From Alkalispirillum mobile (lineage in GTDB: Bacteria; Pseudomonadota; Gammaproteobacteria; Nitrococcales; Halorhodospiraceae): a stretch of DNA of 64,000 nucleotides. The number at the start of each line of letters is the position of its first letter. Position 1 is the stretch's first letter. Below the pieces are notes generated by a model. The model saw only the letters and a program-made list of their open reading frames with translations, did not search any database and had not been told where the DNA came from. The stretch spans positions 62,001 to 126,000 of the forward strand of contig NZ_RCDA01000004.1 in assembly GCF_003664325.1 (NCBI RefSeq). The letters run 5' to 3'. Below, piece after piece: positions 16,754 through 31,133 of the stretch. The position numbers and the translations under genes were made by a program.

Positions 16754-17810
16754 GGTATTGCGGGCTGAATTGGTGGACGGCCTCGATCATGGCGCCGGCA
16801 TGCTCCGGCGGGATCGCCGGGTGGATGCCGTGACCGAGGTTGAAGACGTGGCCGGGGCCGCTGCCGTAGCTCGCCAGCACCCGGGCCACCTCGCTGCGGA
16901 TGGTATCCGGCGAGGCGTAGAGTACGCAGGGATCCAGGTTGCCCTGCAGCGCCACGCGGTCGCCCACCCGCGCCCGGGCCTGGCCAAGGTCGGTGGTCCA
17001 GTCCAGCCCGAGGCCGTCGCAGCCGGTGGCGGCCATGGCCTCCAGCCATTGCCCGCCGCCCTTGGTGAACAGCACCACGGGGACATGCCGGCCGTCTGCT
17101 TCGCGGGTGAGGTCGCGGACAATCCGCTCCATGTAGGCCAGGGAGAACAGCCGGTAGGCGTCGTGGGCCAGGGCGCCACCCCAGGAGTCGAATACCATGA
17201 CGGCCTGCGCCCCGGCGGCGATCTGGGCGTTCAGGTAGGCGGTGGTGGCCTGGGTGACCTTGTCCAGTAGCCGGTGCAGCAGCTCGGGCTCGTCGTAGAG
17301 CATGGCCTTGCAGCGGCGGTAATCCTTGGAGCTACCGCCCTCGATCATGTAGGTCGCCACGGTCCAGGGGCTGCCGGCGAAGCCGATCAGCGGGACGTCG
17401 CCGTTCAGTTCGCGGCGGATCAGGCTGACCGCGTCGGTGACGTAGCGCAATTCATCGCACGGGTCCGGCACCGGGAGGTGGTCGATGTCGGCCGCGCTGC
17501 GCACCGGGTGATCGAACACCGGCCCCTCGCCGGGGAGGAAGCGAAGCCCCAGCCCCATGGCGTCGGGGATGGTCAGGATGTCCGAGAACAGAATGGCCGC
17601 ATCCAGCGGAAAGCGGCGCAGCGGCTGGAGGGTCACCTCGCAGGCCAGGTCCGGCGTGCCGGCCAGTTTCATGAAGCTGCCTGCCTGGGCGCGCAACTCC
17701 CGGTACTCCGGCAAGTAGCGGCCGGCCTGACGCATCATCCAGACCGGGGTGCGATCCACCGGCTGGCGCTGCAGCGCTCGGAGCAGTCTGTCGTTTTTGA
17801 GTTCGGACAC
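16713..17810 (-). CDS. hemE: Uroporphyrinogen decarboxylase
   Basis: A 365-residue enzyme that removes the four acetate carboxyls of uroporphyrinogen III to give coproporphyrinogen III in heme synthesis. The N-terminal [32 protein letters not shown] carries the conserved Arg and Asp/Arg residues that bind the substrate propionates. [15 protein letters not shown] and the central [10 protein letters not shown] are also diagnostic. The length is normal. The Nudix gene overlaps the 3' end. The upstream gap toward gltD contains a repeat cluster. Confidence 0.97.
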   Translation of the reverse strand: MSELKNDRLLRALQRQPVDRTPVWMMRQAGRYLPEYRELRAQAGSFMKLAGTPDLACEVTLQPLRRFPLDAAILFSDILTIPDAMGLGLRFLPGEGPVFDHPVRSAADIDHLPVPDPCDELRYVTDAVSLIRRELNGDVPLIGFAGSPWTVATYMIEGGSSKDYRRCKAMLYDEPELLHRLLDKVTQATTAYLNAQIAAGAQAVMVFDSWGGALAHDAYRLFSLAYMERIVRDLTREADGRHVPVVLFTKGGGQWLEAMAATGCDGLGLDWTTDLGQARARVGDRVALQGNLDPCVLYASPDTIRSEVARVLASYGSGPGHVFNLGHGIHPAIPPEHAGAMIEAVHQFSPQYHEQQAEASSLTQG

Positions 17811-17883
17811 CTGGGAACTCCCATTGGGGGATGTGGCGCAAGGATACCATCTCGAGCCCGGGTGTGTGGACGCGCGCCCTCCC

Positions 17884-18006
17884 CGTCATCGCGAGGGCCG
17901 AAGGCCCGCGGCGATCCACACGCCGGCATGGACTGCCACGCCCCTACGGGGCTCGCAGCGACGGGGGCAACTGCCACGCGGGCTTCGCCGCCTCGCAGTG
18001 ATGGCG
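17884..18006. repeat. Palindromic intergenic repeat cluster between gltD and hemE
   Basis: The first unit, 17884-17963, begins CGTCATCGCGAG and ends CTCGCAGCGACG. It holds internal hairpins GGGCC-GAA-GGCCC (17895-17907) and GCCCC-TAC-GGGGC (17940-17952). A second, diverged half-unit beginning ACTGCCACG (17970 onward) ends CTCGCAGTGATGG. This matches the general look of dispersed proteobacterial palindromic repeats (REP/BIME-like). It may stabilise or attenuate the gltD transcript toward hemE. Confidence 0.75.
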
Positions 18007-18093
18007 GAGTAACCCCGTACCCCGCAGTGGCGGTGGGGACAGCCCCGCGCGCGCAGTGCCGGGAACGCGGGTCCGAACCGCGGTGTCGGGCGG

Positions 18094-24037
<5,944 letters not shown>

Positions 24038-24283
24038 GGGAGACCTCTGGTGCGGTGTATGGGCTAGGGATGCCGTGAGTACTGCCGTGTCTGCAGTATA
24101 GGCGGCGGCTGCGCCGGTATTCCGGCCGCGCCTTGAGGGGGTGTTTTTAGAAGTAGGGCTCGTTGTTGCAGCGCATCATCGAGTGCCTTTCAAAAAACGG
24201 TCGGCCAATATATCGCGATGCAATGGATTTGCCAAGCAGTTCAAACCGGGGTTCGGCGAATTTTTACGGGGCAGGGAGGGGGC

Positions 24284-24310
24284 GCGGGTGCCAGGGAGGT
24301 CGGCACCCGC
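24284..24310 (-). terminator. Stem-loop downstream of aroB
   Basis: GCGGGTGCC and GGCACCCGC form a 9-bp stem 13 nt beyond the aroB stop. No immediate U-run follows on the minus strand, so termination is only likely, not certain. Confidence 0.45.
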
Positions 24311-24322
24311 GAAAGGCCGGAT

Positions 24323-25417
24323 TCAGTCTGCGTGGGCGCAGTAGTGGGCGAGGGTGGCCTGGAGTGCGGCCGGATCAAAGGCGTCGGTGACCACGGCGTC
24401 GCCCAGGGCGCGCAGCAGCACCAGGCGCAGGCGACCGTCCTGCACCTTTTTATCCACCGCCATCAGCTCGCGGAAGCGTTGCCCGGTCATCTCCGGTGGT
24501 GCTACCGGGAGCCCGGCGGCGGAAAGCAGCCGCTCCAGGCGTTGGAAATCGGCCTCGCTGAGCCAGCCCTGGTGCATGGACATCCAGCCGGCCATGACCA
24601 TGCCCGCGGCCACCGCCTCGCCGTGCAGCCACGCCCCATAGCCGGTGTGGGTCTCGATGGCGTGGCCGAAGGTGTGGCCCAGGTTAAGCAGGGCGCGTTG
24701 GCCGGCCTCCAGTTCATCCTCGGCCACCACGGCGGCCTTGTGCCGGCAGGAGCGTTGCACGGCCTCGGCCAGGGCGGGTTTGTCCCGGGCCAGCAGGGCC
24801 GCCATATTTGCCTCCAGCCAGTCGAGGAAGCCGGCATCGCGGATCAGCCCGTACTTGATGACCTCGGCCAGGCCGGCCCGCAGCTCCCGGTCGGGGAGGG
24901 TGTCCAGGGTGTCCATGTCGGCGACCACGCAGCGGGGCTGATGGAAGGCCCCGATCATGTTCTTGCCGCCGGGGTGGTTCACCGCGGTCTTGCCGCCCAC
25001 CGAGGAGTCCACCTGCGCCAGCAGGGTGGTGGGCACCTGCAGGTAGCGAACGCCGCGCTGCCAGGTGGCCGCCACGAACCCGGCCAGGTCGCCGATCACG
25101 CCGCCGCCCAGTGCCACGATGGCGGAGCCGCGGTCGAAGCGGTGCTCGATGAGGCTGTCATAGACCCGCATGGCCGTCTCCAGGCTCTTGAAGCGCTCGC
25201 CATCCGGCAGCACGACGCTGTGGGCCTCGCGGTCGCCCAGACTGTCCAGGACGCGGTCCAGGTAGTGGGGGGCCACGGTCTCGTTGGTGACCACCAGCAC
25301 CCGCCGCGCGGGCAGGTGGTCGGTGAAAAGCGGGGACTTGTCCAGCAGCCCGGTGCCGATATGAATGGGGTAGCTGCGACTGCCCAGGTCTACGTGCAGG
25401 GTAGTGGTATCGCTCAT
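24323..25417 (-). CDS. aroB: 3-dehydroquinate synthase
   Basis: A 364-residue NAD- and metal-dependent enzyme that converts DAHP to 3-dehydroquinate in the shikimate pathway. The NAD-binding [19 protein letters not shown] and the active-site [21 protein letters not shown] are present. The metal-ligand region [12 protein letters not shown] is also intact. Its ATG overlaps the aroK stop by 4 nt (ATGA), giving the standard aroK-aroB pair. Confidence 0.97.
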   Translation of the reverse strand: MSDTTTLHVDLGSRSYPIHIGTGLLDKSPLFTDHLPARRVLVVTNETVAPHYLDRVLDSLGDREAHSVVLPDGERFKSLETAMRVYDSLIEHRFDRGSAIVALGGGVIGDLAGFVAATWQRGVRYLQVPTTLLAQVDSSVGGKTAVNHPGGKNMIGAFHQPRCVVADMDTLDTLPDRELRAGLAEVIKYGLIRDAGFLDWLEANMAALLARDKPALAEAVQRSCRHKAAVVAEDELEAGQRALLNLGHTFGHAIETHTGYGAWLHGEAVAAGMVMAGWMSMHQGWLSEADFQRLERLLSAAGLPVAPPEMTGQRFRELMAVDKKVQDGRLRLVLLRALGDAVVTDAFDPAALQATLAHYCAHAD

Positions 25418-25953
25418 GGTTGTAGCTCCTGGCCCGCGGGCGTCTCCAGCGCCTTGAGGATCTGGCGGGCTACCGACCTGACGGTGCCGCCTCGGGTGTC
25501 CACGACGATGTCGGCGATCTGGCGGTAGAGGGGGTCGCGCTCGCCCATCAAGGCTTCCAGCCGGGCGCGCGGGTCGTCTGTCTGCAGCAGCGGGCGGTTG
25601 CGGTCCTTGCCGGTGCGGGCGAGTTGGGTCTCTACGGGGGTGTAAAGGTAAACGACGATGCCGCGGGCACCGAGCAGGTCGCGGTTGGCGGGGGTGGTCA
25701 CCGCGCCGCCCCCGGTGGCCAGCACCAACTCCTCTCGCCCGGTGAGGGCGCGGATGGCGTCATGCTCTCGCTTGCGGAAGCCCGCTTCGCCCTCGATCTC
25801 GAAGATAGTGGGAATGTCCACGCCGGTGCGAGCGACGATGTAGCTGTCGCTGTCCTCAAAGGGCAGGCCGAGCGCGTCCGCCAGCCGGCGTCCGACCGTG
25901 CTCTTGCCGGCTCCCATGGGACCAATGAGGTAGATGCGGGGCGGATGGTTCAT
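25414..25953 (-). CDS. aroK: Shikimate kinase
   Basis: A 179-residue P-loop kinase that phosphorylates shikimate at the 3-position. Walker [10 protein letters not shown] is at residues 11-19. The shikimate-binding Asp34/Asp36 are in FEDSDSYI, and the GGG motif is in [16 protein letters not shown]. The lid carries [10 protein letters not shown]. It lies downstream of pilQ, as commonly found in gammaproteobacteria, but the strong hairpin in between suggests partly separate transcription. Confidence 0.96.
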   Translation of the reverse strand: MNHPPRIYLIGPMGAGKSTVGRRLADALGLPFEDSDSYIVARTGVDIPTIFEIEGEAGFRKREHDAIRALTGREELVLATGGGAVTTPANRDLLGARGIVVYLYTPVETQLARTGKDRNRPLLQTDDPRARLEALMGERDPLYRQIADIVVDTRGGTVRSVARQILKALETPAGQELQP

Positions 25954-25993
25954 GGTACTCGCGAGCTCCCTGTTTCAGGGGGACACGATACCA

Positions 25994-26028
25994 GAAAAGC
26001 CAGGGGCCGGCGGTGCCGGCCCCTGGCT
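25994..26028 (-). terminator. Strong terminator after pilQ
   Basis: AGCCAGGGGCCGGC and GCCGGCCCCTGGCT form a 14-bp perfect stem with a GGT loop, followed on the minus strand by TTTT. It closes the pilMNOPQ operon ahead of aroK. Confidence 0.85.
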
Positions 26029-26053
26029 GAATAACGGGTCCGAGCGGGTCGGC

Positions 26054-28147
26054 CTATTGCCCGGCGTTCCGGGCGTTCAGCGACTCGTCCAGGATCCGCG
26101 GGGTGACGAAGATCAGCAGCTCCGAGTGTTCGTCCTGGGTTTCTCGGTTCCGGAACATCCAGCCGACACCGGGCAGGTTGCCGAAAAAGGGAACCCGGCG
26201 GACCTGGTCCCGGGAAAAGCGCTCATAGACGCCCCCCAGCACGACGGTTTCCCCGTTGTCCACGAGTACCTGCGTTGTGACGGATTGGGTGTTGATCGCA
26301 GGGCCATCCGGGGTGTTCTCGCCTCGGGAGTCCTGGCTGACGTCGAGGTCGAGTACGACCCGCTCGTCAGGGGTGATCTGAGGGGTCACCGTCAAGCCCA
26401 GTACTGCCTCCTTGAACTCGGTCTCGGTGCCGGCATCGGAAACGGTCTGGTAGGGGATCTCCTCACCCGTGCGAATGTTGGCCTCACGCTGATTCGCGGT
26501 GATGACCCGCGGGCTGGAGATGATCTCACCCCGACCTTCGGATTCCATCGCGGAGAGTTCCAGTTGCAGCAGACGGCTCCCTACGCGGCCGATAGCCAGG
26601 CCTACGGAGCCGGTCGCTCCGGTGGCGGGCATATCCACCATGAAGTCATCGAGCCCTGCATCCGTGTCGGCGCTTCCTCCAGCCTGAATGCCGGTGCCGC
26701 TGTCCCGATCGACGCCATCGCTACCCGATCGGGCGCTGGCTCCGAAGCGCACGCCCAAGTCCTTTGCGAAGTCATCGTCGGCGATCACGATTCGCGATTC
26801 GATGAGCACCTGCTGCACCGGGATATCCAGCCGCTCAACCAATCGACGGATATCATCGATATTGCGCTCCATGTCCTGCACGATCAGCAGGTTGGTTCGC
26901 TCATCCACGCTGACCTGGCCGCGCTCGGACAGTAGGCTGGTGGCATCGCTGCGAAGCATGGCGGCGATGTCCGATGCCTTCGCGTAATTGACCTGAATGA
27001 ACTCGGAGGTGAGCGGCGTGACCTCCTCGACCGACCTCTGGGCCTCCGCACGCGCCCGGTCTCGGGAGGCAAGTTCCTCTGTGGGGGCGAAAGTGAGCAC
27101 ATTGCCTCTTTCGCGCACATCGAGCCCTCGGGATTCCAGGATGATCTCCATGGCCTGATCCCACGGGACTTCGACCAGCCGCAGGGTGATGCGGCCGTCC
27201 ACGCTGTCGCTGATGACCGCGTTCTTGTCGTCAAAGTCCGCCAGAATCTGCAGGACTCGCCGTACCTCCACGTCCTGAAAGTCCAGGTTGATCGGATCCC
27301 CCGTGTACGTGGGTTCGTCCTCCAGTTCGTCCTCTTCCACGCGCGGGTCAATGTCCAGGGTGAAGCTGTTGCCGGTCTGGAAGCCGGCAGTGCGGAATGG
27401 CCCGGTGGCGGTGATCGTCATGCGCACCCGGTCCTCGCGCTGCCGCGTCTCGATCTGGTTTACGGGGGTGGCGAAGTCGGTCACGTCCAGGCGGCGGAGC
27501 AACTCTTCCGGTACCTCGGTGCCCGGGAACTCCAGCACTACCCGGTCAGAGCGCTCGTCCATGTTAACGGGCACGCGGCCGTCACTCAGGGACACGACGA
27601 TGCGCCCGCCCTCATCCTCGGTGCGCCGGAAATCGATGTCATCTATCCGGCTGGTCGCGGTGCGTTCGCGGGGATCTTGATCGCGACCAATCCGGGCCGC
27701 GTCGCTTACGCCGCCCTCCAGGGCGATGAAGATCTGGTTACCCTCCACGCGGACGTCGTGATCTACCTGGCGGCTCAGTTGTACCGCCACGCGGGTGCGG
27801 TCACCCGACTCGGTGGTGGTCACCCGGCGCACGTTGCCGGTGTCCACCTCCATCCGGCGATCCGAGAGGCGGTTCCGGGTGTCGCGCAGGTCCACGACCA
27901 GGCGGGCGGGGTCGCTGATGGTAAAGCTGCCCGGCTCGGCGGGTTCGCCGTCCAGGGTAAGAATCAGCTTGACCCGGTTACCCGGCGCAGTGGTGTATTC
28001 CATGTCTGTCAAACTGAGCGTATCGGCCCAGCCGGTGGTTGGCAGGAACGCCCACGCCAGCAATGCAGCCGCCAATGCCTTGACGGCCAGGCCGCGGGAT
28101 CGGGCCACCGCGGTGCCGCTTCGTCCTGAAATGGCTTTGCCAAACAT
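26054..28147 (-). CDS. pilQ: Type IV pilus secretin PilQ
   Basis: A 697-residue outer-membrane secretin through which the type IV pilus passes. A signal peptide within the first ~40 residues (LAVKALAAALLAWAFLPTTGWA) is followed by two AMIN-type domains (~45-250) that bind peptidoglycan. The short secretin N0/STN-like region YTGDPINLDFQDVEVRRVLQILADF comes next, then an N1 domain (~370-450). The C-terminal secretin beta-barrel carries EIISSPRVITANQREANIRTGEEIPYQ and VVLGGVYE. The gene is last in pilMNOPQ and ends at a strong terminator. Confidence 0.97.
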   Translation of the reverse strand: MFGKAISGRSGTAVARSRGLAVKALAAALLAWAFLPTTGWADTLSLTDMEYTTAPGNRVKLILTLDGEPAEPGSFTISDPARLVVDLRDTRNRLSDRRMEVDTGNVRRVTTTESGDRTRVAVQLSRQVDHDVRVEGNQIFIALEGGVSDAARIGRDQDPRERTATSRIDDIDFRRTEDEGGRIVVSLSDGRVPVNMDERSDRVVLEFPGTEVPEELLRRLDVTDFATPVNQIETRQREDRVRMTITATGPFRTAGFQTGNSFTLDIDPRVEEDELEDEPTYTGDPINLDFQDVEVRRVLQILADFDDKNAVISDSVDGRITLRLVEVPWDQAMEIILESRGLDVRERGNVLTFAPTEELASRDRARAEAQRSVEEVTPLTSEFIQVNYAKASDIAAMLRSDATSLLSERGQVSVDERTNLLIVQDMERNIDDIRRLVERLDIPVQQVLIESRIVIADDDFAKDLGVRFGASARSGSDGVDRDSGTGIQAGGSADTDAGLDDFMVDMPATGATGSVGLAIGRVGSRLLQLELSAMESEGRGEIISSPRVITANQREANIRTGEEIPYQTVSDAGTETEFKEAVLGLTVTPQITPDERVVLDLDVSQDSRGENTPDGPAINTQSVTTQVLVDNGETVVLGGVYERFSRDQVRRVPFFGNLPGVGWMFRNRETQDEHSELLIFVTPRILDESLNARNAGQ

Positions 28148-28182
28148 CTTCTTTTCTCCCTCTGAAATCCCGGGCTGCTGCG

Positions 28183-28731
28183 TCAGTCGGCGGACTGCAG
28201 GTTGATCTCGGCCGGACGTTCAACGATGTCCCCGTGGCGATCTCTGACCTTCTCTGCGAGCACGATGCGTTCGGGCGAAATCTCGACGATACGCCCCGAT
28301 GCGCGCCCCAGATAGTTGCCGGTCGTTACCAGATGAACCTGCTGTTCCGGGTCCTGGATCATGGCGTGGCGCTTATCGCCCCGACCGAGCGTCCCGACGA
28401 AGCGGAGGCTGTCCCGCTGGAACTGTTCCAGCGGCTCTCGCGGTCGGTCCGGGTCGATCTTGGCCGGTTCCATTTCCTGTTCCTCGTCACGCTCGGGGCC
28501 GAAGCCCAGCGGACGGAATGGATCGCGGGGCAGAACCTGGGGGAAGCGCACGGTATCCGGCTCGTCGAATGTCGGGATCGGATCGATCTCCTGCTCTTCA
28601 ACAGGCTCGGCGATCTTGCGCTCCAGGTCGGTCATGTCCTGGCTGCAGCCGGCGACAAAAAACGCGGTGAGTGCCAGGGTGGGCCAGCTCAGTCGTAGCG
28701 TGGGGCTCTGATGCCAGTTCCTTCTCTGCAT
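28183..28731 (-). CDS. pilP: Type IV pilus assembly lipoprotein PilP
   Basis: A 182-residue lipoprotein that links the inner-membrane PilNO complex to the PilQ secretin. The signal sequence ends in the lipobox FVAGC, making Cys29 the lipidated residue. A proline- and acid-rich disordered linker, including FDEPDTVRFPQVLPRDPFRP, leads to the C-terminal beta-sandwich around LRFVGTLGRGDKRHAMIQDPEQQVHLVTTGNYLG. It sits between pilO (2-nt gap) and pilQ (35-nt gap). Confidence 0.95.
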   Translation of the reverse strand: MQRRNWHQSPTLRLSWPTLALTAFFVAGCSQDMTDLERKIAEPVEEQEIDPIPTFDEPDTVRFPQVLPRDPFRPLGFGPERDEEQEMEPAKIDPDRPREPLEQFQRDSLRFVGTLGRGDKRHAMIQDPEQQVHLVTTGNYLGRASGRIVEISPERIVLAEKVRDRHGDIVERPAEINLQSAD

Positions 28732-28733
28732 GC

Positions 28734-29318
28734 CTAGTCCTCCGGCTCCAGGTACCAGTAGGTCCTGGCGGTCATGTTCATGGCCAGCTGGCTGCCCCCG
28801 TCCCGCGGTTCGATGGTCAGGTTGTGCAGGGTGACAATCCGGTCCATGTTGGCCACGCCGCTGACGAACTCGCCGATCTGCTGGTAGGTGCCGATCACCC
28901 GCATGTCGACGGGCAGTTCCGCGTAGAATTCTCGCTCGCTGGGGCTGCGGGTGTTGTACGAGGAGATCTCGAGCCCCGCCTCCGACGCCTGCAGTGAGAT
29001 GTCCTCAACGAGGCTCGGTTGCGCCACGTCACTGGGCAGGCGGCCCAGCATCTCCACCAGCTCGGTTTCGATCTGCTCTTTCTGCTGCCGATACGCGTCC
29101 AGGTTGGCGGCGCGGTGTTTCTTGAGCTCCAACTGGCTGAGCAGTTCCGGTTCGCGTGCCTCGGCCCGCTCCAGCTCAGCCATTTTTCCGGACCAGCCAA
29201 AGTGCCAGCCCCCGGCCACTGCCAGTACGAAGACCAGGGCAATGGCCGCTGCCCGTACCCCGCCCGGCCAGGCGCCGGGGTTATTCGGGTCCAGGTCACG
29301 GAGTTCGTCAAGCTTCAT
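28734..29318 (-). CDS. pilO: Type IV pilus inner-membrane protein PilO
   Basis: A 194-residue bitopic protein that heterodimerises with PilN. A short cytoplasmic N-terminus (LRDLDPNNPGAWPGGVRAAA) precedes one transmembrane helix at ~24-40 (AIALVFVLAVAGGWHF). A coiled coil of heptads rich in Glu, Arg and Leu follows (~50-100). The C-terminal ferredoxin-like domain includes YAELPVDMRVIGTYQQIGEFVSGVANMDRIV. All are as expected for PilO. Confidence 0.95.
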   Translation of the reverse strand: MKLDELRDLDPNNPGAWPGGVRAAAIALVFVLAVAGGWHFGWSGKMAELERAEAREPELLSQLELKKHRAANLDAYRQQKEQIETELVEMLGRLPSDVAQPSLVEDISLQASEAGLEISSYNTRSPSEREFYAELPVDMRVIGTYQQIGEFVSGVANMDRIVTLHNLTIEPRDGGSQLAMNMTARTYWYLEPED

Positions 29319-29338
29319 TGGGCGTCCTCCCTGAGCGC

Positions 29339-29893
29339 TCAGCGATTAGCCTGCTGGGACGTGCGAGCCGCGAAGTTGTAGTAACGCGGCTGGCCGTCTC
29401 CATCCGGGCCGCCGGCCTCGAAGGAGTCGAGATCCGGGTCGCCCAGCAGGCTGGAGTTGTCGATATTCTGCAGGAAGACGGAGACCTCCTGCGGCGAGCG
29501 GGAGCGCCCCTGGATGGAGACTCGTCCATTCTGCTCCTGTATCCGGGTGAGGTAGATGCCATCGTGGAGGATGGAGACCATCTCCTCCATCAGCTGTACC
29601 ACGGAGGTCCGGCCATCCTGGAGGTCCTGGATGACCTCGGCGCGGCTGAGCAACCGCTCCAGCTCCTGTTCCAGGTCCTCGATCTCGGCGATCTTGCTGT
29701 CGAGTTCTCGGGAGGCCTGCTGTATTCGGTCGTTGCGGGCCTCCTGGTGGGAGATCAGCCCGTCCATGTACCAGGATGCCCCGTACCAGACCAGCGCGGC
29801 GGCCAGAACGGCCGCGCCGAGTTGGATGAAAAAGCTCTTCTTGCGCTGTTCGCGCTCGGCTTCCCGCCAGGGGAGGAGGTTGATTCGGGTCAT
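29339..29893 (-). CDS. pilN: Type IV pilus inner-membrane protein PilN
   Basis: A 184-residue partner of PilO. The N-terminus INLLPWREAEREQRKK is the conserved PilM-binding peptide (INLLPWR). One transmembrane helix at ~23-42 and a periplasmic coiled coil follow. The C-terminal ferredoxin-like domain contains RSRSPQEVSVFLQNIDNS. The start codon overlaps the pilM stop (TGATG), so translation is coupled. Confidence 0.96.
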   Translation of the reverse strand: MTRINLLPWREAEREQRKKSFFIQLGAAVLAAALVWYGASWYMDGLISHQEARNDRIQQASRELDSKIAEIEDLEQELERLLSRAEVIQDLQDGRTSVVQLMEEMVSILHDGIYLTRIQEQNGRVSIQGRSRSPQEVSVFLQNIDNSSLLGDPDLDSFEAGGPDGDGQPRYYNFAARTSQQANR

Positions 29894-30957
29894 CAGTCAA
29901 AGCTCCTCATGGCCAGTCCGCTGGCAATCATCATGGCCGGGGCGTCGGCGGCCAGGACCTTCGGGTTAATGCGCCGGTTCACGGTCATGCCCGTGAAGGG
30001 GTTGGCGACCACCGTGGGCGTACCGGTGTGTTCCGCCACCACCTGCGCGGCGCCGGGGATGGTGGCACAACCGCCGGCGAAGAGCACGTAATCGACAGTG
30101 CTCGTCTGGCCGGAACCGAAGAAGAACTGCAGCGCCCGCGAGACCTGCTGGGCCATGGCCTCCTTGAACGGCTCCAGCACCTCCTGCTCGTAGGTGTCGG
30201 GAAGCCCGCCCAGGCGCTTGGCCTTGCCCGCCTGCTCGAAGGTCATGTCGTAGCGGCGCATGATCTCCTCGGTGAGTTGCCGGCCGCCGAAGAGCTGTTC
30301 GCGGGTGTAGACAATACGGTCGTCGGCCATGACGGTCAGCGCGGTCATGGTGGCCCCGATATCCACCACGGCGACCGTTTTGCCATCGCCATTGTCCGGT
30401 AGCGCCCGGGACATCAGGTGGAAAGCGTTCTCCACCGCGTAACTCTCCACGTCCATCACCTCGGCGGTGAGGCCCGCGGCGTCGAGGGCGTCCACCCGGG
30501 ATTCGATGTTGTCACTGCGGCAGGCAACCAGCAGCACCTGGACTTCGTCGGACCGGCCGGGTGCCGGGCCCAAGCGCTGGAAGTCGAGATTGACCTCATC
30601 GAGGGGGTAGGGCACGTACTGATCAGCCTGGGCGCGGATCTGCGCCTCCATTTCCTCGTCGTTCAGATCGGCCGCCAGGTTGATCACCTTGCTGATCGCC
30701 GCCGAGGAGGGCACCGCCAGGGCAACGCCCTTGGTGCGACTGCCGGACTTCTGGTAGGCCGCGTTGATGCTGTCGGAGACGGCGTCCACCTCGACGACGT
30801 TCTTCTCCACCACGGCGTTGGCGGGCAGCGGTTCGACGGCGTAACTCTCTACCTGAAGCCCCCCGCCCCGCTGCTCGCTGAATTCGAGCAGTTTTACGGC
30901 CGTGGTGCTGATGTCGATGCCCAGCAACGACGGCCGCTTCTTCCTGAAAATCTGCAC
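29893..30957 (-). CDS. pilM: Type IV pilus assembly ATPase-fold protein PilM
   Basis: A 354-residue cytoplasmic actin/FtsA-like protein that binds the PilN N-terminus. The phosphate-1 motif is GIDISTTAVKLLEF near the N-terminus. The VAVVDIGATMTALTVM phosphate-2 motif and FAGGCATIPGAAQVV adenosine motif are present. It is first in the pilMNOPQ operon, divergent from the PBP1A gene across 176 nt, an arrangement conserved in Pseudomonas and relatives. Confidence 0.96.
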   Translation of the reverse strand: MQIFRKKRPSLLGIDISTTAVKLLEFSEQRGGGLQVESYAVEPLPANAVVEKNVVEVDAVSDSINAAYQKSGSRTKGVALAVPSSAAISKVINLAADLNDEEMEAQIRAQADQYVPYPLDEVNLDFQRLGPAPGRSDEVQVLLVACRSDNIESRVDALDAAGLTAEVMDVESYAVENAFHLMSRALPDNGDGKTVAVVDIGATMTALTVMADDRIVYTREQLFGGRQLTEEIMRRYDMTFEQAGKAKRLGGLPDTYEQEVLEPFKEAMAQQVSRALQFFFGSGQTSTVDYVLFAGGCATIPGAAQVVAEHTGTPTVVANPFTGMTVNRRINPKVLAADAPAMMIASGLAMRSFD

Positions 30958-31133
30958 AGCAAAGTCCCTATTATTGCCCCAAGTATTTCACTCTCTCGAG
31001 TCTTTGTATCAATACTCGCCGCAACTATAGAGCAATGCAAGGAATTCTTTCACGTAGCGGAACCGAAGGTTTATGGCGGTTGTCCTGATATACTCTATCC
31101 TCCGGCTCTACTCCAAGCGCGCCTTACGATCCT

